A stretch of DNA of 64,000 nucleotides from Pseudochelatococcus sp050946405. Its GTDB lineage: Bacteria > Pseudomonadota > Alphaproteobacteria > Rhizobiales > Beijerinckiaceae. The stretch is taken from positions 1 to 64,000 of the forward strand of contig NZ_JBMNUS010000011.1 of assembly GCF_050946405.1 (NCBI RefSeq), written 5' to 3'. Below the pieces are notes generated by a model. That model did not search any database, had not been told where the DNA came from, and worked only from the letters and a program-made list of their open reading frames with translations. Made by a program: the position numbers and the translations under genes. Of the stretch, positions 55,896 through 64,000 are shown one piece after another. Position 1 is the first letter of the stretch. Every line of letters starts with the position of its first letter.

Positions 55896-57500
55896 ATGAA
55901 TCGCAAGCCTGTCACGCCGGAAACATCCGCAACCAACGCGCCGGAATGGACCGTCTCTTCCCTGTCGGGCGCGCTGAAGCGCACGCTGGAGGATTCTTTC
56001 GGCCATGTGCGCCTGCGCGGCGAGGTCACGGGCTATCGCGGGCCGCATTCCTCCGGCCATGCCTATTTCGGCCTCAAGGACGAGGGCGCGCGCATCGATG
56101 CCGTGATCTGGAAGGGCGTGTTCCAGCGGCTGAAAATCCGCCCGGAGGAGGGCATGGAGGTGATCGCCGTCGGGCGCATCACCACCTTCCCGGCTTCCTC
56201 GCGCTACCAGATCGTCGTCGAGAGCATCGAGCCCGCCGGCGTCGGCGCGCTGATGGCCATTCTCGAGGAGCGCCGGAAGAAGCTCGCGGCGGAAGGGCTG
56301 TTCGACGAGACGCGCAAGCGGCCGCTGCCCTATCTGCCCGCCGTGATCGGCGTGGTGACGTCGCCAACGGGGGCGGTCATCCGCGACATCCTGCATCGGC
56401 TGGCCGACCGCTTTCCGCGCCGCGTGCTGGTGTGGCCGGTGCGCGTGCAGGGCGAAACCAGCGCGGCGGAGGTGGCGGCGGCGATTCGCGGTTTCAATGC
56501 GCTGGCTGTGGATGGCTCCGTCCCGCGTCCCGACGTGCTGATCGTGGCGCGCGGCGGCGGCTCGCTGGAGGATCTGTGGTCGTTCAACGAGGAAATCGTC
56601 GTGCGCGCGGCGGCGGAAAGCGCCATTCCGCTCGTCTCCGCCATCGGCCACGAGACCGACTGGACGCTGATCGACCTCGCCGCCGACCTGCGCGCGCCCA
56701 CGCCCACGGCGGCGGCGGAAAAGGTGGTGCCGGTGCGGCTCGATCTGCAAGCCGCCGTCGCCGATCTCGCCCGCCGCCATCGCGGCGCGATGGTGCGTCT
56801 CGGCGACAGGCGGGCGGGCGATCTGCGGGCGCTGGCGCGGGCGCTGCCCCAGGCCGACAACCTGCTGGCCGCGCCGCGCCAGCGGCTCGATCTCGCCGGC
56901 AGCCGGCTCGGCTCGTCTCTCGGCGCGGGCGTGCGCCGCCATGCCGCGCGACTCGCGATTGCCGGCCAGAAGCTCGCGCGCCTGTCGCCGCTCGTGCTGC
57001 TGGAGCGCGCCCGCGCCCGGCTCGCGGCGGCGGGGCACGGGCTGGGGCGCGGTTTCGCCCATGGCGTCGAGCGACGCGCGGCCACCCTCGCGCGCTCCGC
57101 CTCGCGCCTGTCGCCGCGCCCGCTGCTCACGCGGATCGGGACATCGCGCGAGCGGCTGGCGAGCGCCGGGGCGCGGCTGGCGAACGCCGGCGCGGCGCGG
57201 CTCACGGGGGAGCGCGCGCGGCTCGACAGCCTGTGGAAGCTGGCGGAAAGCCTCGGCCACAAGGGCGTGCTGGCGCGCGGCTATGCCATCGTGCTCGATG
57301 CGGAAGGCCGCACCGTGCGCGCCCGCGCGGACGTGACGGAAGGCATGGCGCTCGATCTCGTGTTCGCGGACGGCAAGGTGCGCGCCGTCGCCGGGGAGGG
57401 CGCCCAGCCCGCGCGCGCCCGCCGGCGCAGGCCGGAGCCCAAGCCGCCATCCGAGACGCCGCCGGACACCCAGCCCAACCTGTTCGGCGCAAATGATTGA
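55896..57500 (+). CDS. xseA: Exodeoxyribonuclease VII large subunit
   Basis: 534-residue single-strand DNA exonuclease subunit. The OB-fold domain shows VRLRGEVTGYRGPHSSGHAYFGLKDEGARIDAVIWKG; the catalytic block follows (IGVVTSPTGAVIRDILHRL, DVLIVARGGGSLEDLWSFNEE, SAIGHETDWTLIDLAADLRAPTPTAAAE). The long coiled coil (about 300-480) has repeated RL-AGxRL patterns, and an Arg/Pro-rich tail ends the protein. The family start motif fits ATG 55896; in-frame ATGs at 55854 and 55860 are alternatives, since the GGGGAG site is very close to 55896. Confidence 0.93.
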   Translation: MNRKPVTPETSATNAPEWTVSSLSGALKRTLEDSFGHVRLRGEVTGYRGPHSSGHAYFGLKDEGARIDAVIWKGVFQRLKIRPEEGMEVIAVGRITTFPASSRYQIVVESIEPAGVGALMAILEERRKKLAAEGLFDETRKRPLPYLPAVIGVVTSPTGAVIRDILHRLADRFPRRVLVWPVRVQGETSAAEVAAAIRGFNALAVDGSVPRPDVLIVARGGGSLEDLWSFNEEIVVRAAAESAIPLVSAIGHETDWTLIDLAADLRAPTPTAAAEKVVPVRLDLQAAVADLARRHRGAMVRLGDRRAGDLRALARALPQADNLLAAPRQRLDLAGSRLGSSLGAGVRRHAARLAIAGQKLARLSPLVLLERARARLAAAGHGLGRGFAHGVERRAATLARSASRLSPRPLLTRIGTSRERLASAGARLANAGAARLTGERARLDSLWKLAESLGHKGVLARGYAIVLDAEGRTVRARADVTEGMALDLVFADGKVRAVAGEGAQPARARRRRPEPKPPSETPPDTQPNLFGAND

Positions 57501-57518
57501 TCCACAATTGATACGCGA

Positions 57519-57549
57519 TTGACGCGCGGGCGGGGAATAGTCCTATATA
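57519..57549 (+). promoter_or_regulatory. Promoter of the DUF2093 gene
   Basis: -35 TTGACG (57519-57524) and -10 TATATA (57544-57549), 19 bases apart (18 if CTATAT is the -10). The 5' leader has a GC-rich hairpin GGCCCGC-TG-GCGGGCC (57561-57576). Confidence 0.55.
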
Positions 57550-57597
57550 AAGCGAAACGCGGCCCGCTGGCGGGCCGGAAACGATACGAAAGACAAG

Positions 57598-57840
57598 ATG
57601 ATGAACCGACACGATCACCGCTTCCCGGTCGGCGGCGAGGCCGGCGTCCAGTATCTGGACGGCGATTTCCGCGTCGTGCGTCCCGGCACCTTCGTGCGCT
57701 GCGCGGTGACGGGGCAGACGATCGCGCTCGACAACCTGCGCTACTGGAACGTGGACCTTCAGGAAGCTTACGCCTCGCCGCAGGTCGTGCACCAGCGCCT
57801 CGTGCAGCTCGGGAAGATCGGCGGCAAGCAGGCCGGTTGA
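57598..57840 (+). CDS. DUF2093 domain-containing protein
   Basis: 80-residue protein of unknown function. HRFPVGGEAGVQYLDGDFRVVRPGTFVRCAVTGQTIALDNLRYWNVDLQEAYASP covers the DUF2093 domain, found mainly in alphaproteobacteria. It has a single cysteine, no signal peptide and no membrane segment. It sits just after xseA, an association I recall in Rhizobiales, but has its own likely promoter. The start may be either of two consecutive ATG codons. Confidence 0.88.
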   Translation: MMNRHDHRFPVGGEAGVQYLDGDFRVVRPGTFVRCAVTGQTIALDNLRYWNVDLQEAYASPQVVHQRLVQLGKIGGKQAG

Positions 57841-57923
57841 AAGCCGGCCGGCGGGTGGGCGGCCTGCGCCGGAAGTGCCTCATTCAACCGGCCCTTGGCC
57901 GCGGATCCCCGGCGTTATGCCCG

Positions 57924-58982
57924 TTATGCCGCCGCGATGCGCGGCGGCGGGGGCAGGGCGGCGGCGAGAAAGGCGCGCAGGCCGTCCTCGTCGTCGAAGG
58001 CCATGCGCACGGGCAGCACAGCCATCGCCTTGCGCAGGCGCGGTGCGGCGGTGAGCGTGAGGAGGCGCACGGCGTCCTTCTCCGTCGTCACCGGCAGCAG
58101 ATCCTTGCGCAACGCATCGTCCTCCAGCGCCGCGATGCGGGAGGGCGTGAACGGCGCGTGATCGGGAAAAGCCGCCCGCTGCACGACTTCCGCGCCCAGC
58201 TCTTCGAGCATGTCGAAAAACTTTTCCGGCCGCCCGATCCCGGCGAAGGCCAGCACGCGCCGGCCCCTCACGAGGCGGGCGGCGTCGGGGTCCGCCGCGA
58301 GGCGCGCGCCGAACGCGGGCTTGCCCAGCGCCGCCGCCGCTTCCGCGACGCCGCGGCCCGCCTCGCCTTCGCCGACGACGATCAGGGCGTCGACATGGGG
58401 AAGCTGGCTTGCGAGCGGCGCGCGCAGCGGCCCTGCGGGCACGCACAGGCCGTTGCCGACGCCGGTTCGCCCGTCGACCACGGCGAGCGCCAGCGTCTTG
58501 GCGATGGCGGGGTTTTGCAGGCCGTCGTCCATGATGACGACATCGGGCCGCGCGCCGCGTTCCGCCGTTTCCTGCGCCAGCAGCGCGGCGAGCCCCGCGC
58601 GTCTGTCGCGCGCCACCATCACCGGCGCGCGGCGGGCGAGCAGCAGCGGCTCGTCGCCGACATCGACATGGGTATATTCCACCTGCGTCTGGTCGTCGTT
58701 GGCGAGCAGCACCGGGCCGCGCAGCCGGCCGCCGTAACCGCGCGTGAGAAAGGCGACGGTGCGGCCCTCCCCGCCGAGGTGCGCGGCCAGCGCGATGGCG
58801 GTCGGCGTCTTGCCCGCGCCGCCGGCCGTGAAATTGCCGACGCAGATGACGGGGCAGCCCGGCGCCGCGCCCGCCAGCCGCATGCGGCCGGAGGTGATCG
58901 TGCCGTAGACCGCGCCGGCGGGTTGCAGCAGGCGCGCGGCGAATGTCGGCGGCGAGGGCCACCAGAAGGCGGGGGTGCGCAT
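57924..58982 (-). CDS. lpxK: Tetraacyldisaccharide 4'-kinase
   Basis: 352-residue membrane-associated kinase that phosphorylates the 4' position of the lipid A precursor to give lipid IVA. PAGAVYGTITSGRMRLAG marks the N-terminal membrane-associated segment; Walker A GGAGKT is at residues 54-59, in CVGNFTAGGAGKTPTAI; the family blocks RGYGG, VGDEPLLLARRAPVMVARDR and IMDDGLQNP follow. ATG 58982 has AAGGATA upstream. It lies downstream of waaA on the same strand. Confidence 0.95.
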   Translation of the reverse strand: MRTPAFWWPSPPTFAARLLQPAGAVYGTITSGRMRLAGAAPGCPVICVGNFTAGGAGKTPTAIALAAHLGGEGRTVAFLTRGYGGRLRGPVLLANDDQTQVEYTHVDVGDEPLLLARRAPVMVARDRRAGLAALLAQETAERGARPDVVIMDDGLQNPAIAKTLALAVVDGRTGVGNGLCVPAGPLRAPLASQLPHVDALIVVGEGEAGRGVAEAAAALGKPAFGARLAADPDAARLVRGRRVLAFAGIGRPEKFFDMLEELGAEVVQRAAFPDHAPFTPSRIAALEDDALRKDLLPVTTEKDAVRLLTLTAAPRLRKAMAVLPVRMAFDDEDGLRAFLAAALPPPPRIAAA

Positions 58983-59103
58983 CGTCGTATCCTTTTTCGG
59001 CGGCGATATCCATCCGCTCGCAACCATCGGCGGGGCGCGCGGGTTCCGGCCCCGGCGCAGCTTGCCGCGCATTATTTCGTCTCGTGCGCTTTCGCTCCCG
59101 GTC

Positions 59104-60411
59104 CTATCGCGCGGTCAGGTGCATGTGCAGGATGTAGGGATCGATGGCCTGCATGGTGGTTTCCACCGCGCCGCCCAGCGCGTTGACCGTGGCCGCCGCG
59201 GCGCGCGTCATGGCGCGGGCCTGCGCCGGCTGGGAGAGCAGGGCGTAGACGGCGCCCGCCAGCGTCTCGGCGCTGTCGACCGGCCACGCGCCGCCCGCCT
59301 GGTCGAGGGCGGCGTAGACATCGGCGAAGTTGCGCACATGCGGGCCGTGCAGGATGGCGGTGCCGAGCTTGGCCGGCTCGATGGGATTCTGCCCGCCGTG
59401 GGGCACGAGCGAGCCGCCGATGAAGGCAACCGGCGCGAGGCGGTAGAACAGGCCCAGTTCCCCGATGGTGTCGGCGACATGCACGGCGAAGTGCCGCTCC
59501 GGCAGGACGCCGGCGGAACGCAGCCCGGCCGGCAGGTTGCGCGCCGCGGCGAGGGCTGCGATGTCCGCGCCCCGCTCGGGATGCCGGGGCGCGATGATGG
59601 TGAGCAGGGCGGGATAGGCCGGCGTCAGCAGGCGATGGGCTTCGAGGATCAGTTCGTCCTCGCCCGGATGCGTGCTGCCCGCGATCCAGACCGGGCGCTC
59701 GCCGACGATCGCCGACAGCGTCGCCACCGTCGCCGGGTTGGCGGGCGGGGCGGGCACGTCGTATTTGATGTTGCCGGCGACCACCACGCGCGGCGCGCCG
59801 AGCCGCTCCAGCCGCTCGCCGTCGGCCGCCGATTGCGCGAGGCACAGGTCGAAATGCCGGAGCATGGCGCCCGCCGTCGCGGGCAGGCGCTGCCAGCGCC
59901 GGAACGAGCGTTCCGACATGCGCGCGTTGAGCAGCAGCACCGGCACGCCGCGCTCGCGGATGCCGGTCAGGGCATTCGGCCAGATCTCGGATTCGGCGAT
60001 CAGCACCAGATCCGGCCGCCAGTAATCCAGAAAGCGGTCCATGTAGGCCGGCACGTCGAGGGGAATGTACTGGTGCAGCGCGCGGCCGGGCAGGCGCGCG
60101 GCGAGCAGCCGGGCGGAGGTGACGGTGCCGGAGGTGACGAGCACCGTGAAGCCCTGCCGCGTCAGCCGCTCCACCACGGGCAGCAGCGAGACCGTCTCGC
60201 CGACGCTCGCGCCGTGGAGCCAGGCGAGCGGCCCCGGCGGGCGCTCGCGCCCCGGCACGCCGCGCCGTTCGCCGCGCCGGGCGGGCTCCTCCTTGCCGTG
60301 ACGGGCGCGATAGGCGAGCAGCATGCCGAGGAACGGCGACAGCGCGGTCGTCGCCAGGCGGTATGCCGCCAGCGGCCAGGTGGATTGCCCGTTCGTGATC
60401 CGCCCGTTCAT
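59104..60411 (-). CDS. waaA: 3-deoxy-D-manno-octulosonic acid transferase
   Basis: 435-residue inner-membrane glycosyltransferase (KdtA) that attaches Kdo to lipid IVA. An N-terminal anchor helix is followed by WLHGASVGETVSLLPVVERL with the catalytic Glu, then LIAESEIWPNAL, NIKYDVPAP, WIAGSTHPGEDELIL and IGGSLVPHGGQNPIEPA. Part of the lipid A gene group between the DUF374 gene and lpxK. Confidence 0.96.
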   Translation of the reverse strand: MNGRITNGQSTWPLAAYRLATTALSPFLGMLLAYRARHGKEEPARRGERRGVPGRERPPGPLAWLHGASVGETVSLLPVVERLTRQGFTVLVTSGTVTSARLLAARLPGRALHQYIPLDVPAYMDRFLDYWRPDLVLIAESEIWPNALTGIRERGVPVLLLNARMSERSFRRWQRLPATAGAMLRHFDLCLAQSAADGERLERLGAPRVVVAGNIKYDVPAPPANPATVATLSAIVGERPVWIAGSTHPGEDELILEAHRLLTPAYPALLTIIAPRHPERGADIAALAAARNLPAGLRSAGVLPERHFAVHVADTIGELGLFYRLAPVAFIGGSLVPHGGQNPIEPAKLGTAILHGPHVRNFADVYAALDQAGGAWPVDSAETLAGAVYALLSQPAQARAMTRAAAATVNALGGAVETTMQAIDPYILHMHLTAR

Positions 60412-60547
60412 GTCAGCGGCCTCGCGGAAAGCACGCGGAACGGGGTCCGCGCTTCGCCGGGATATTCTGACCTGCGCTCGTCAATTGATGTGCACTCTAC
60501 GTCCTTGAGGCCGATGCCGCCTGCCCGCTCGCACCGGGCGCGCGGCG

Positions 60548-61279
60548 TCACGCCTGTTGCTGAGGATGGCCGCGCGCGCCCGGATCGGCCGAGCCGATCA
60601 TGGCGTATGCACGGGTGTGAACGGCGTCGAGCCCCCGTTCCACCGCGAGGCGCGCGTCTTCCAATGCGGCTTCGCCGGCGTCGCGGGGAACGAACACGGG
60701 CTCGCCGACGACCATCGCGATGCGCCCGAACGGCAGGCCGATGGAGGCGCGGTCCCAACTGCGGAAATCGATCCGCCGGCTGGAAACGACCGCGACGGGC
60801 ACGACCGGCCGCCCCGAAAGGCGCGCGAGCGTGACGATGCCGGGGCCGCAGCGGCGCGAGACTTTCGGCACGTCCGCCGTCAACACCACGAGTTCGCCGC
60901 CGGCGAGCGCCTTGAGCAGCTCCCGCAGCGCCGCGACGCCGCCTTTCTCGTGCATGCGCGCCCGCTCCCGCGCGCCAGAGCCGCGAACGGCGCGGATGCC
61001 GAGCCGGTTGAGCGCGAGCGCGTTGAACTCGCCGTCGCCGTGGCGCGACACCAGCGCCGCCGCCGGGTCCTGCGGGCGGCGGGCGAAAGGCACCATGAAA
61101 TGCTGGCCGTGCCACATGGCGACGATCACCGGCATCAGCCCGCCGGCCGTCTCGTAAAGGTCCGGCGGATCGGTCGCGACGCTGCTGGTGGCGCGCACGA
61201 GCCGCAGGTAGCCGGCGAGCAACGCGCCGAGCGCCGCCTGCACCGGGCGGGAGCGGGTGATCCGCTTCAGCATCGCCAT
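60548..61279 (-). CDS. DUF374 lysophospholipid acyltransferase family protein
   Basis: 243-residue member of the DUF374 family, related to PlsC/LpxL acyltransferases. AMWHGQHFMVPFARRP replaces the NHxxxxD site with WHGQHF; VSRHGDGEFNALALNRLGIRAVRGSG, LTADVPKVSRRCGPGIVTLARLSGRPVVPVAV follow. Position next to waaA suggests a role in lipid A or Kdo-linked acylation; the reaction is unproven. Confidence 0.88.
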   Translation of the reverse strand: MAMLKRITRSRPVQAALGALLAGYLRLVRATSSVATDPPDLYETAGGLMPVIVAMWHGQHFMVPFARRPQDPAAALVSRHGDGEFNALALNRLGIRAVRGSGARERARMHEKGGVAALRELLKALAGGELVVLTADVPKVSRRCGPGIVTLARLSGRPVVPVAVVSSRRIDFRSWDRASIGLPFGRIAMVVGEPVFVPRDAGEAALEDARLAVERGLDAVHTRAYAMIGSADPGARGHPQQQA

Positions 61280-61318
61280 TTCAGCACCACCATGACGGAG
61301 TCCTCGCGCCGGCTGCCG

Positions 61319-61552
61319 TCACACCGTCTCGTCGGGGTTGAGCAGGCGGTGCAGATGGACCACGAAATAGCGCATGTGGGCGTTGTCGACGTTGGACTGG
61401 GACTTCGCCTTCCATGCCGCCTGTGCCTGGGCGTAGTTGGGATAGATGCCCACGATGTCGAGCTTGCCGAGGTCGCGGAATTCGACCTTGTCGAGATCGG
61501 CCAGTTCACCGCCGAATACGAGGTGGAGCAACTGTTTGGGGGCGTCGGTCAT
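61319..61552 (-). CDS. DUF4170 domain-containing protein
   Basis: 77-residue soluble protein. LHLVFGGELADLDKVEFRDLGKLDIVGIYPNYAQAQAAWKAKSQSNVDNAHMRYFVVHLHRLLNP is the whole DUF4170 domain, which is confined largely to alphaproteobacteria. Function is unknown. Its fixed place between the cysQ-like gene and the DUF374 gene argues for an envelope-related role, by association only. Confidence 0.88.
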   Translation of the reverse strand: MTDAPKQLLHLVFGGELADLDKVEFRDLGKLDIVGIYPNYAQAQAAWKAKSQSNVDNAHMRYFVVHLHRLLNPDETV

Positions 61553-61702
61553 GATGATCGTCTCACTCTGTCTGGATGGAAGAAAAAACGGATGGTGCCG
61601 GCTCGCGCCGGTTCGCGGCTATTCCTGCCCGAATGCCGGATCGCGCGCAATCGGCTGTGCACAGGGAATCGACCGCCCCGCGAAAACGTCCGCCGCCTGC
61701 GC

Positions 61703-62521
61703 TCATCGGCCCGCCTCCTCCCGCGCCAGCGCCGCGACGAGGCGGGGCGCGAGCGCATTGTTGGCGCCGATGAGGCGGCCGTGCACCGGCAGGCGGCCGT
61801 TGTAGCGCGGCGGGGCGCCGCCGGCGGTGCTGAGCCGCCCGCCCGCCTCGCGCAGAATGAGATCGGCGGCGGCGATGTCCCAGTCGTGCGCGTTTTCGCC
61901 GGCGAGCCCGGCATCGAGCCCGGCGTCGGCCACCCGCGCGAGGCGCAGGGCGAGCGAGGGCTCGCGTGGCATGGCGACGATGGCGTGGCCCTGCCTGCCG
62001 AGCCGCTCCAGCATGCCGCGCGGCCCGGCGATGCGCGCGCCCGCGATCTCCTGCTGCCGCGACGCGCGGATGGGCAGGCCGTTGCGGCGCGCGCCCGCGC
62101 CCGCGCGCGCTTCGTAAAGAAGGTCGTGGGCGGGCGCCCAGAGCAGCCCGGCCTGCGTCTCGCCCTCCCGCACGAAGGCCACGCTGATGGCCCAGTCTCG
62201 CCCGCCTTCCGCGAAGGCGCGCGTGCCGTCGATGGGATCGACGATCCAGGTCAGCGGGCGGTCGAGGCGGGCGGGATCGTCGGCCGATTCTTCCGACAGC
62301 CAGCCGGCGTCGGGCCGGATGCGCGTCAGCGCGTCGTTGAGGAAGCGGTCGACGGCGATGTCGGCATCCGTCACGGGAGAGCGATCGCCCTTGAAGGCGA
62401 CGGCCGCGCGCGTGCGCGCCCCTTCCGCGAAGAAAGACAACGCGATTCGGCCCGCTTCCGCAATGGCTGCCCTGATGCGGTCGAGCTCGTCGTCCGTGAG
62501 GGCGGAAGGCGTATCCTGCAT
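61703..62521 (-). CDS. Inositol monophosphatase family protein, CysQ-like
   Basis: 272-residue metal-dependent phosphatase. The metal-binding motif W-L-S-E-E (residues 74-78), DPIDGT (95-100) and the C-terminal HDWDIAAADLILREAGG are intact. It is closest in type to CysQ 3'(2'),5'-bisphosphate nucleotidase, which removes PAP from sulfate assimilation, though inositol-1-phosphate cannot be excluded. ATG 62521 has GGAAG upstream; the frame is open to 62653. Confidence 0.88.
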   Translation of the reverse strand: MQDTPSALTDDELDRIRAAIAEAGRIALSFFAEGARTRAAVAFKGDRSPVTDADIAVDRFLNDALTRIRPDAGWLSEESADDPARLDRPLTWIVDPIDGTRAFAEGGRDWAISVAFVREGETQAGLLWAPAHDLLYEARAGAGARRNGLPIRASRQQEIAGARIAGPRGMLERLGRQGHAIVAMPREPSLALRLARVADAGLDAGLAGENAHDWDIAAADLILREAGGRLSTAGGAPPRYNGRLPVHGRLIGANNALAPRLVAALAREEAGR

Positions 62522-62890
62522 GACACTTCCGGCGGCACGATCGCCGGCCTTTCTCCGCGAAACTTCATCGCCCGCCGCCGTTCGGCCAGGGCGCGCGTCG
62601 GCCGGAAAGCGTCCTCCGCGGCGGGATTTTACGTCAGTATGGCCGGCGCCCACAAGTCATACCATCGGCTCCGGTCTCCGGCCGATGCCGGAAGGGCTTC
62701 GCGCCGACGATGGCAGGGAAAGCTTGCCCGGTGGTTGCGACGTGAGAATTGTCACGTCCTCCGCTCCCCGGCGCGATCTATCCCGCGCCGGCCGCCTTGC
62801 CGAATATTGCGGGATGCCATGGTTCGCATTATGCAGGATGACCCGTTTCACGCGCGCACGAGGGTGCCGCCCGTTTCAGGAAAATGCTGC
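62522..62890. other. Divergent intergenic region, cysQ-like / gshA
   Basis: About 370 bases between the two starts, which must contain promoters in both directions. Apart from a run of short dispersed GC-rich repeats I see no RNA gene, binding site or coding sequence that I can support. Confidence 0.45.
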
Positions 62891-64000
62891 ATGGCCCGCG
62901 ATTCATCCGATCCTACTCCGATTGAGTCGCACCGCGAGCTTGTCGAATACCTCGTCCGGGGATGTCGCCCCGCGGCGGACTGGCGGCTCGGCACCGAACA
63001 CGAGAAGATTCCCTTCTATCGCGAGGGCCATGCGCCGGTGCCCTATGCCGGCGACGGCGGCATCCGCGCGCTGCTGGAGGGGCTTGCGCAGCGCACGGGC
63101 TGGGAGCCGATCACCGAGGGCGACCTGCCGATCGGGCTGTTCGATCCCGCCGGCGGCGGTGCGATCTCGCTGGAGCCGGGCGGGCAGTTCGAGCTTTCCG
63201 GCGCGCCGCTCGCCACCGTCCACGAGACGCGCGACGAACTCCTGGGCCATCTCGCGGATGTGAAGGCGGTGGCGGAACCGCTCGGCATCTCGTTCCTGAC
63301 GCTCGGCATGAGCCCGCTCTGGACGCGCGCCGGGACGCCCGTGATGCCCAAGGGGCGCTACCGCATCATGGCGAACTACATGCCGAAGGTCGGCGGCCGC
63401 GGCCTCGACATGATGTTCCGCACCGCGACCGTGCAGGTCAATCTCGATTTCGCCAGTGAAGCGGACATGGTGAAGAAGCTGCGCGTCAGCCTGGCGCTGC
63501 AACCGCTGGCGACGGCGCTCTTCGCCAATTCGCCCTTCACGGACGGGCGGCCGAACGGTCTTCTTTCCGCCCGCTCGGACATCTGGCGCGACACGGACGG
63601 CGACCGCACCGGCATGCTCGCCTTCGTCTTCGAGGACGGGATGGGCTTCGAGCGCTACGTCGAGTGGATGCTCGACGTGCCGACCTATTTCGTCAAGCGC
63701 GGCGACACTTATCACGATGTCGCGGGCCGCTCGTTCCGCGATCTGCTGGCGGGCCGCATGCCCGGCCTGGAGGGCGAGCGCGCCACGCTGTCGGACTGGG
63801 CGAACCACCTGTCGACCGCCTTTCCCGAGGTGCGGCTGAAGCAGTTTCTGGAAATGCGCGGCGCGGACGCCGGGCCGGTGCCGATGCTGCTCGCCAAGCC
63901 CGCGTTCTGGGTGGGGCTGCTCTACGACGCCGGCGCGCTTGACGCGGCCTGGGACATCGTGCGCGACTGGACCGCCGATGAGCGGCAGGCCCTGCGCGAC
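62891..64000 (+). CDS. gshA: Glutamate--cysteine ligase (class II), 3'-truncated by the window
   Basis: First 370 residues of the enzyme that makes gamma-glutamylcysteine for glutathione. RLGTEHEKIPF is the glutamate-cysteine ligase signature of the plant/alphaproteobacterial type; SLEPGGQFELSGAPL, the MPKGRYRIMANYMPKVG block and MMFRTATVQVNLDF follow, then TYFVKRGDTYHDVAGRSFRDLL. The reading frame is still open at 64000. ATG 62891 follows AGGA, and no other Met matches the family N-terminus. The full enzyme is normally about 455 residues, so about 85 are missing here. Confidence 0.95.
   Translation, partial: MARDSSDPTPIESHRELVEYLVRGCRPAADWRLGTEHEKIPFYREGHAPVPYAGDGGIRALLEGLAQRTGWEPITEGDLPIGLFDPAGGGAISLEPGGQFELSGAPLATVHETRDELLGHLADVKAVAEPLGISFLTLGMSPLWTRAGTPVMPKGRYRIMANYMPKVGGRGLDMMFRTATVQVNLDFASEADMVKKLRVSLALQPLATALFANSPFTDGRPNGLLSARSDIWRDTDGDRTGMLAFVFEDGMGFERYVEWMLDVPTYFVKRGDTYHDVAGRSFRDLLAGRMPGLEGERATLSDWANHLSTAFPEVRLKQFLEMRGADAGPVPMLLAKPAFWVGLLYDAGALDAAWDIVRDWTADERQALRD

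Noticed and set aside
58975..60834. 619-codon open frame on the plus strand
   Set aside because: Antisense to waaA and part of the DUF374 gene; no recognisable domain.

Overview
The window is G+C-rich chromosomal DNA from an alphaproteobacterium, most likely of the order Hyphomicrobiales (Rhizobiales). This rests on gene content and order: an atpHAGDC operon without the F0 genes, the nfuA / tsaB-rimI-fur-plsC run, xseA next to a DUF2093 gene, and the lpxK-waaA-DUF374-DUF4170-cysQ run. I cannot name a genus from sequence alone.

Layout. 1-3900: two tandem paralogous membrane chemoreceptors; the first is broken at its 5' end by a 24-base C homopolymer. 3935-10363: a D-amino-acid dehydrogenase-like FAD oxidoreductase (minus strand) behind a tandem glycine riboswitch, divergent from a complete five-gene branched-chain-type amino acid ABC transporter. 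10382-15997: a polytopic membrane protein divergent from a GtrB/GtrA glycosyltransferase-flippase pair, then a large DUF4214/RTX-like repeat protein. 16191-22451: an HD-domain (RelA/SpoT-hydrolase-like) protein, tRNA-Gln(TTG), cobT, a J-domain protein divergent from bolA, a D,D-carboxypeptidase and a His-rich COG0523 GTPase. 22569-26826: leuS-lptE-holA. 27042-33234: PLP-homeostasis yggS and the ATP synthase F1 operon. 33504-46322: nitroreductase, pyrE, xerC, priA, the acyltransferase/fur/rimI/tsaB group, a RutE-like reductase, nfuA, trpS, murJ and a class II glutamine amidotransferase. 46660-50625: a soluble chemoreceptor-like protein with reversed domain order, groES-groEL under a CIRCE operator, and a META-domain protein. 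50749-55779: purD, hisS and the hisZ-hisG pair. 55896-62521: xseA, a DUF2093 gene and the Kdo/lipid A gene group. 62891-64000: gshA, cut by the window edge.

Most of the window is core housekeeping: translation, replication and restart, envelope and lipid A, energy, histidine and purine synthesis, and thiol metabolism. The accessory-looking stretches are the chemoreceptors, the glycine-responsive catabolic/transport locus, and the surface block (Gtr genes plus RTX-like protein).

I found no transposase, prophage, CRISPR array or replication origin, and no strong sign of a wholly new multi-gene system. The observations most worth following are the glycine riboswitch locus, the reversed-architecture chemoreceptor, the RTX-like protein and the homopolymer-interrupted chemoreceptor.
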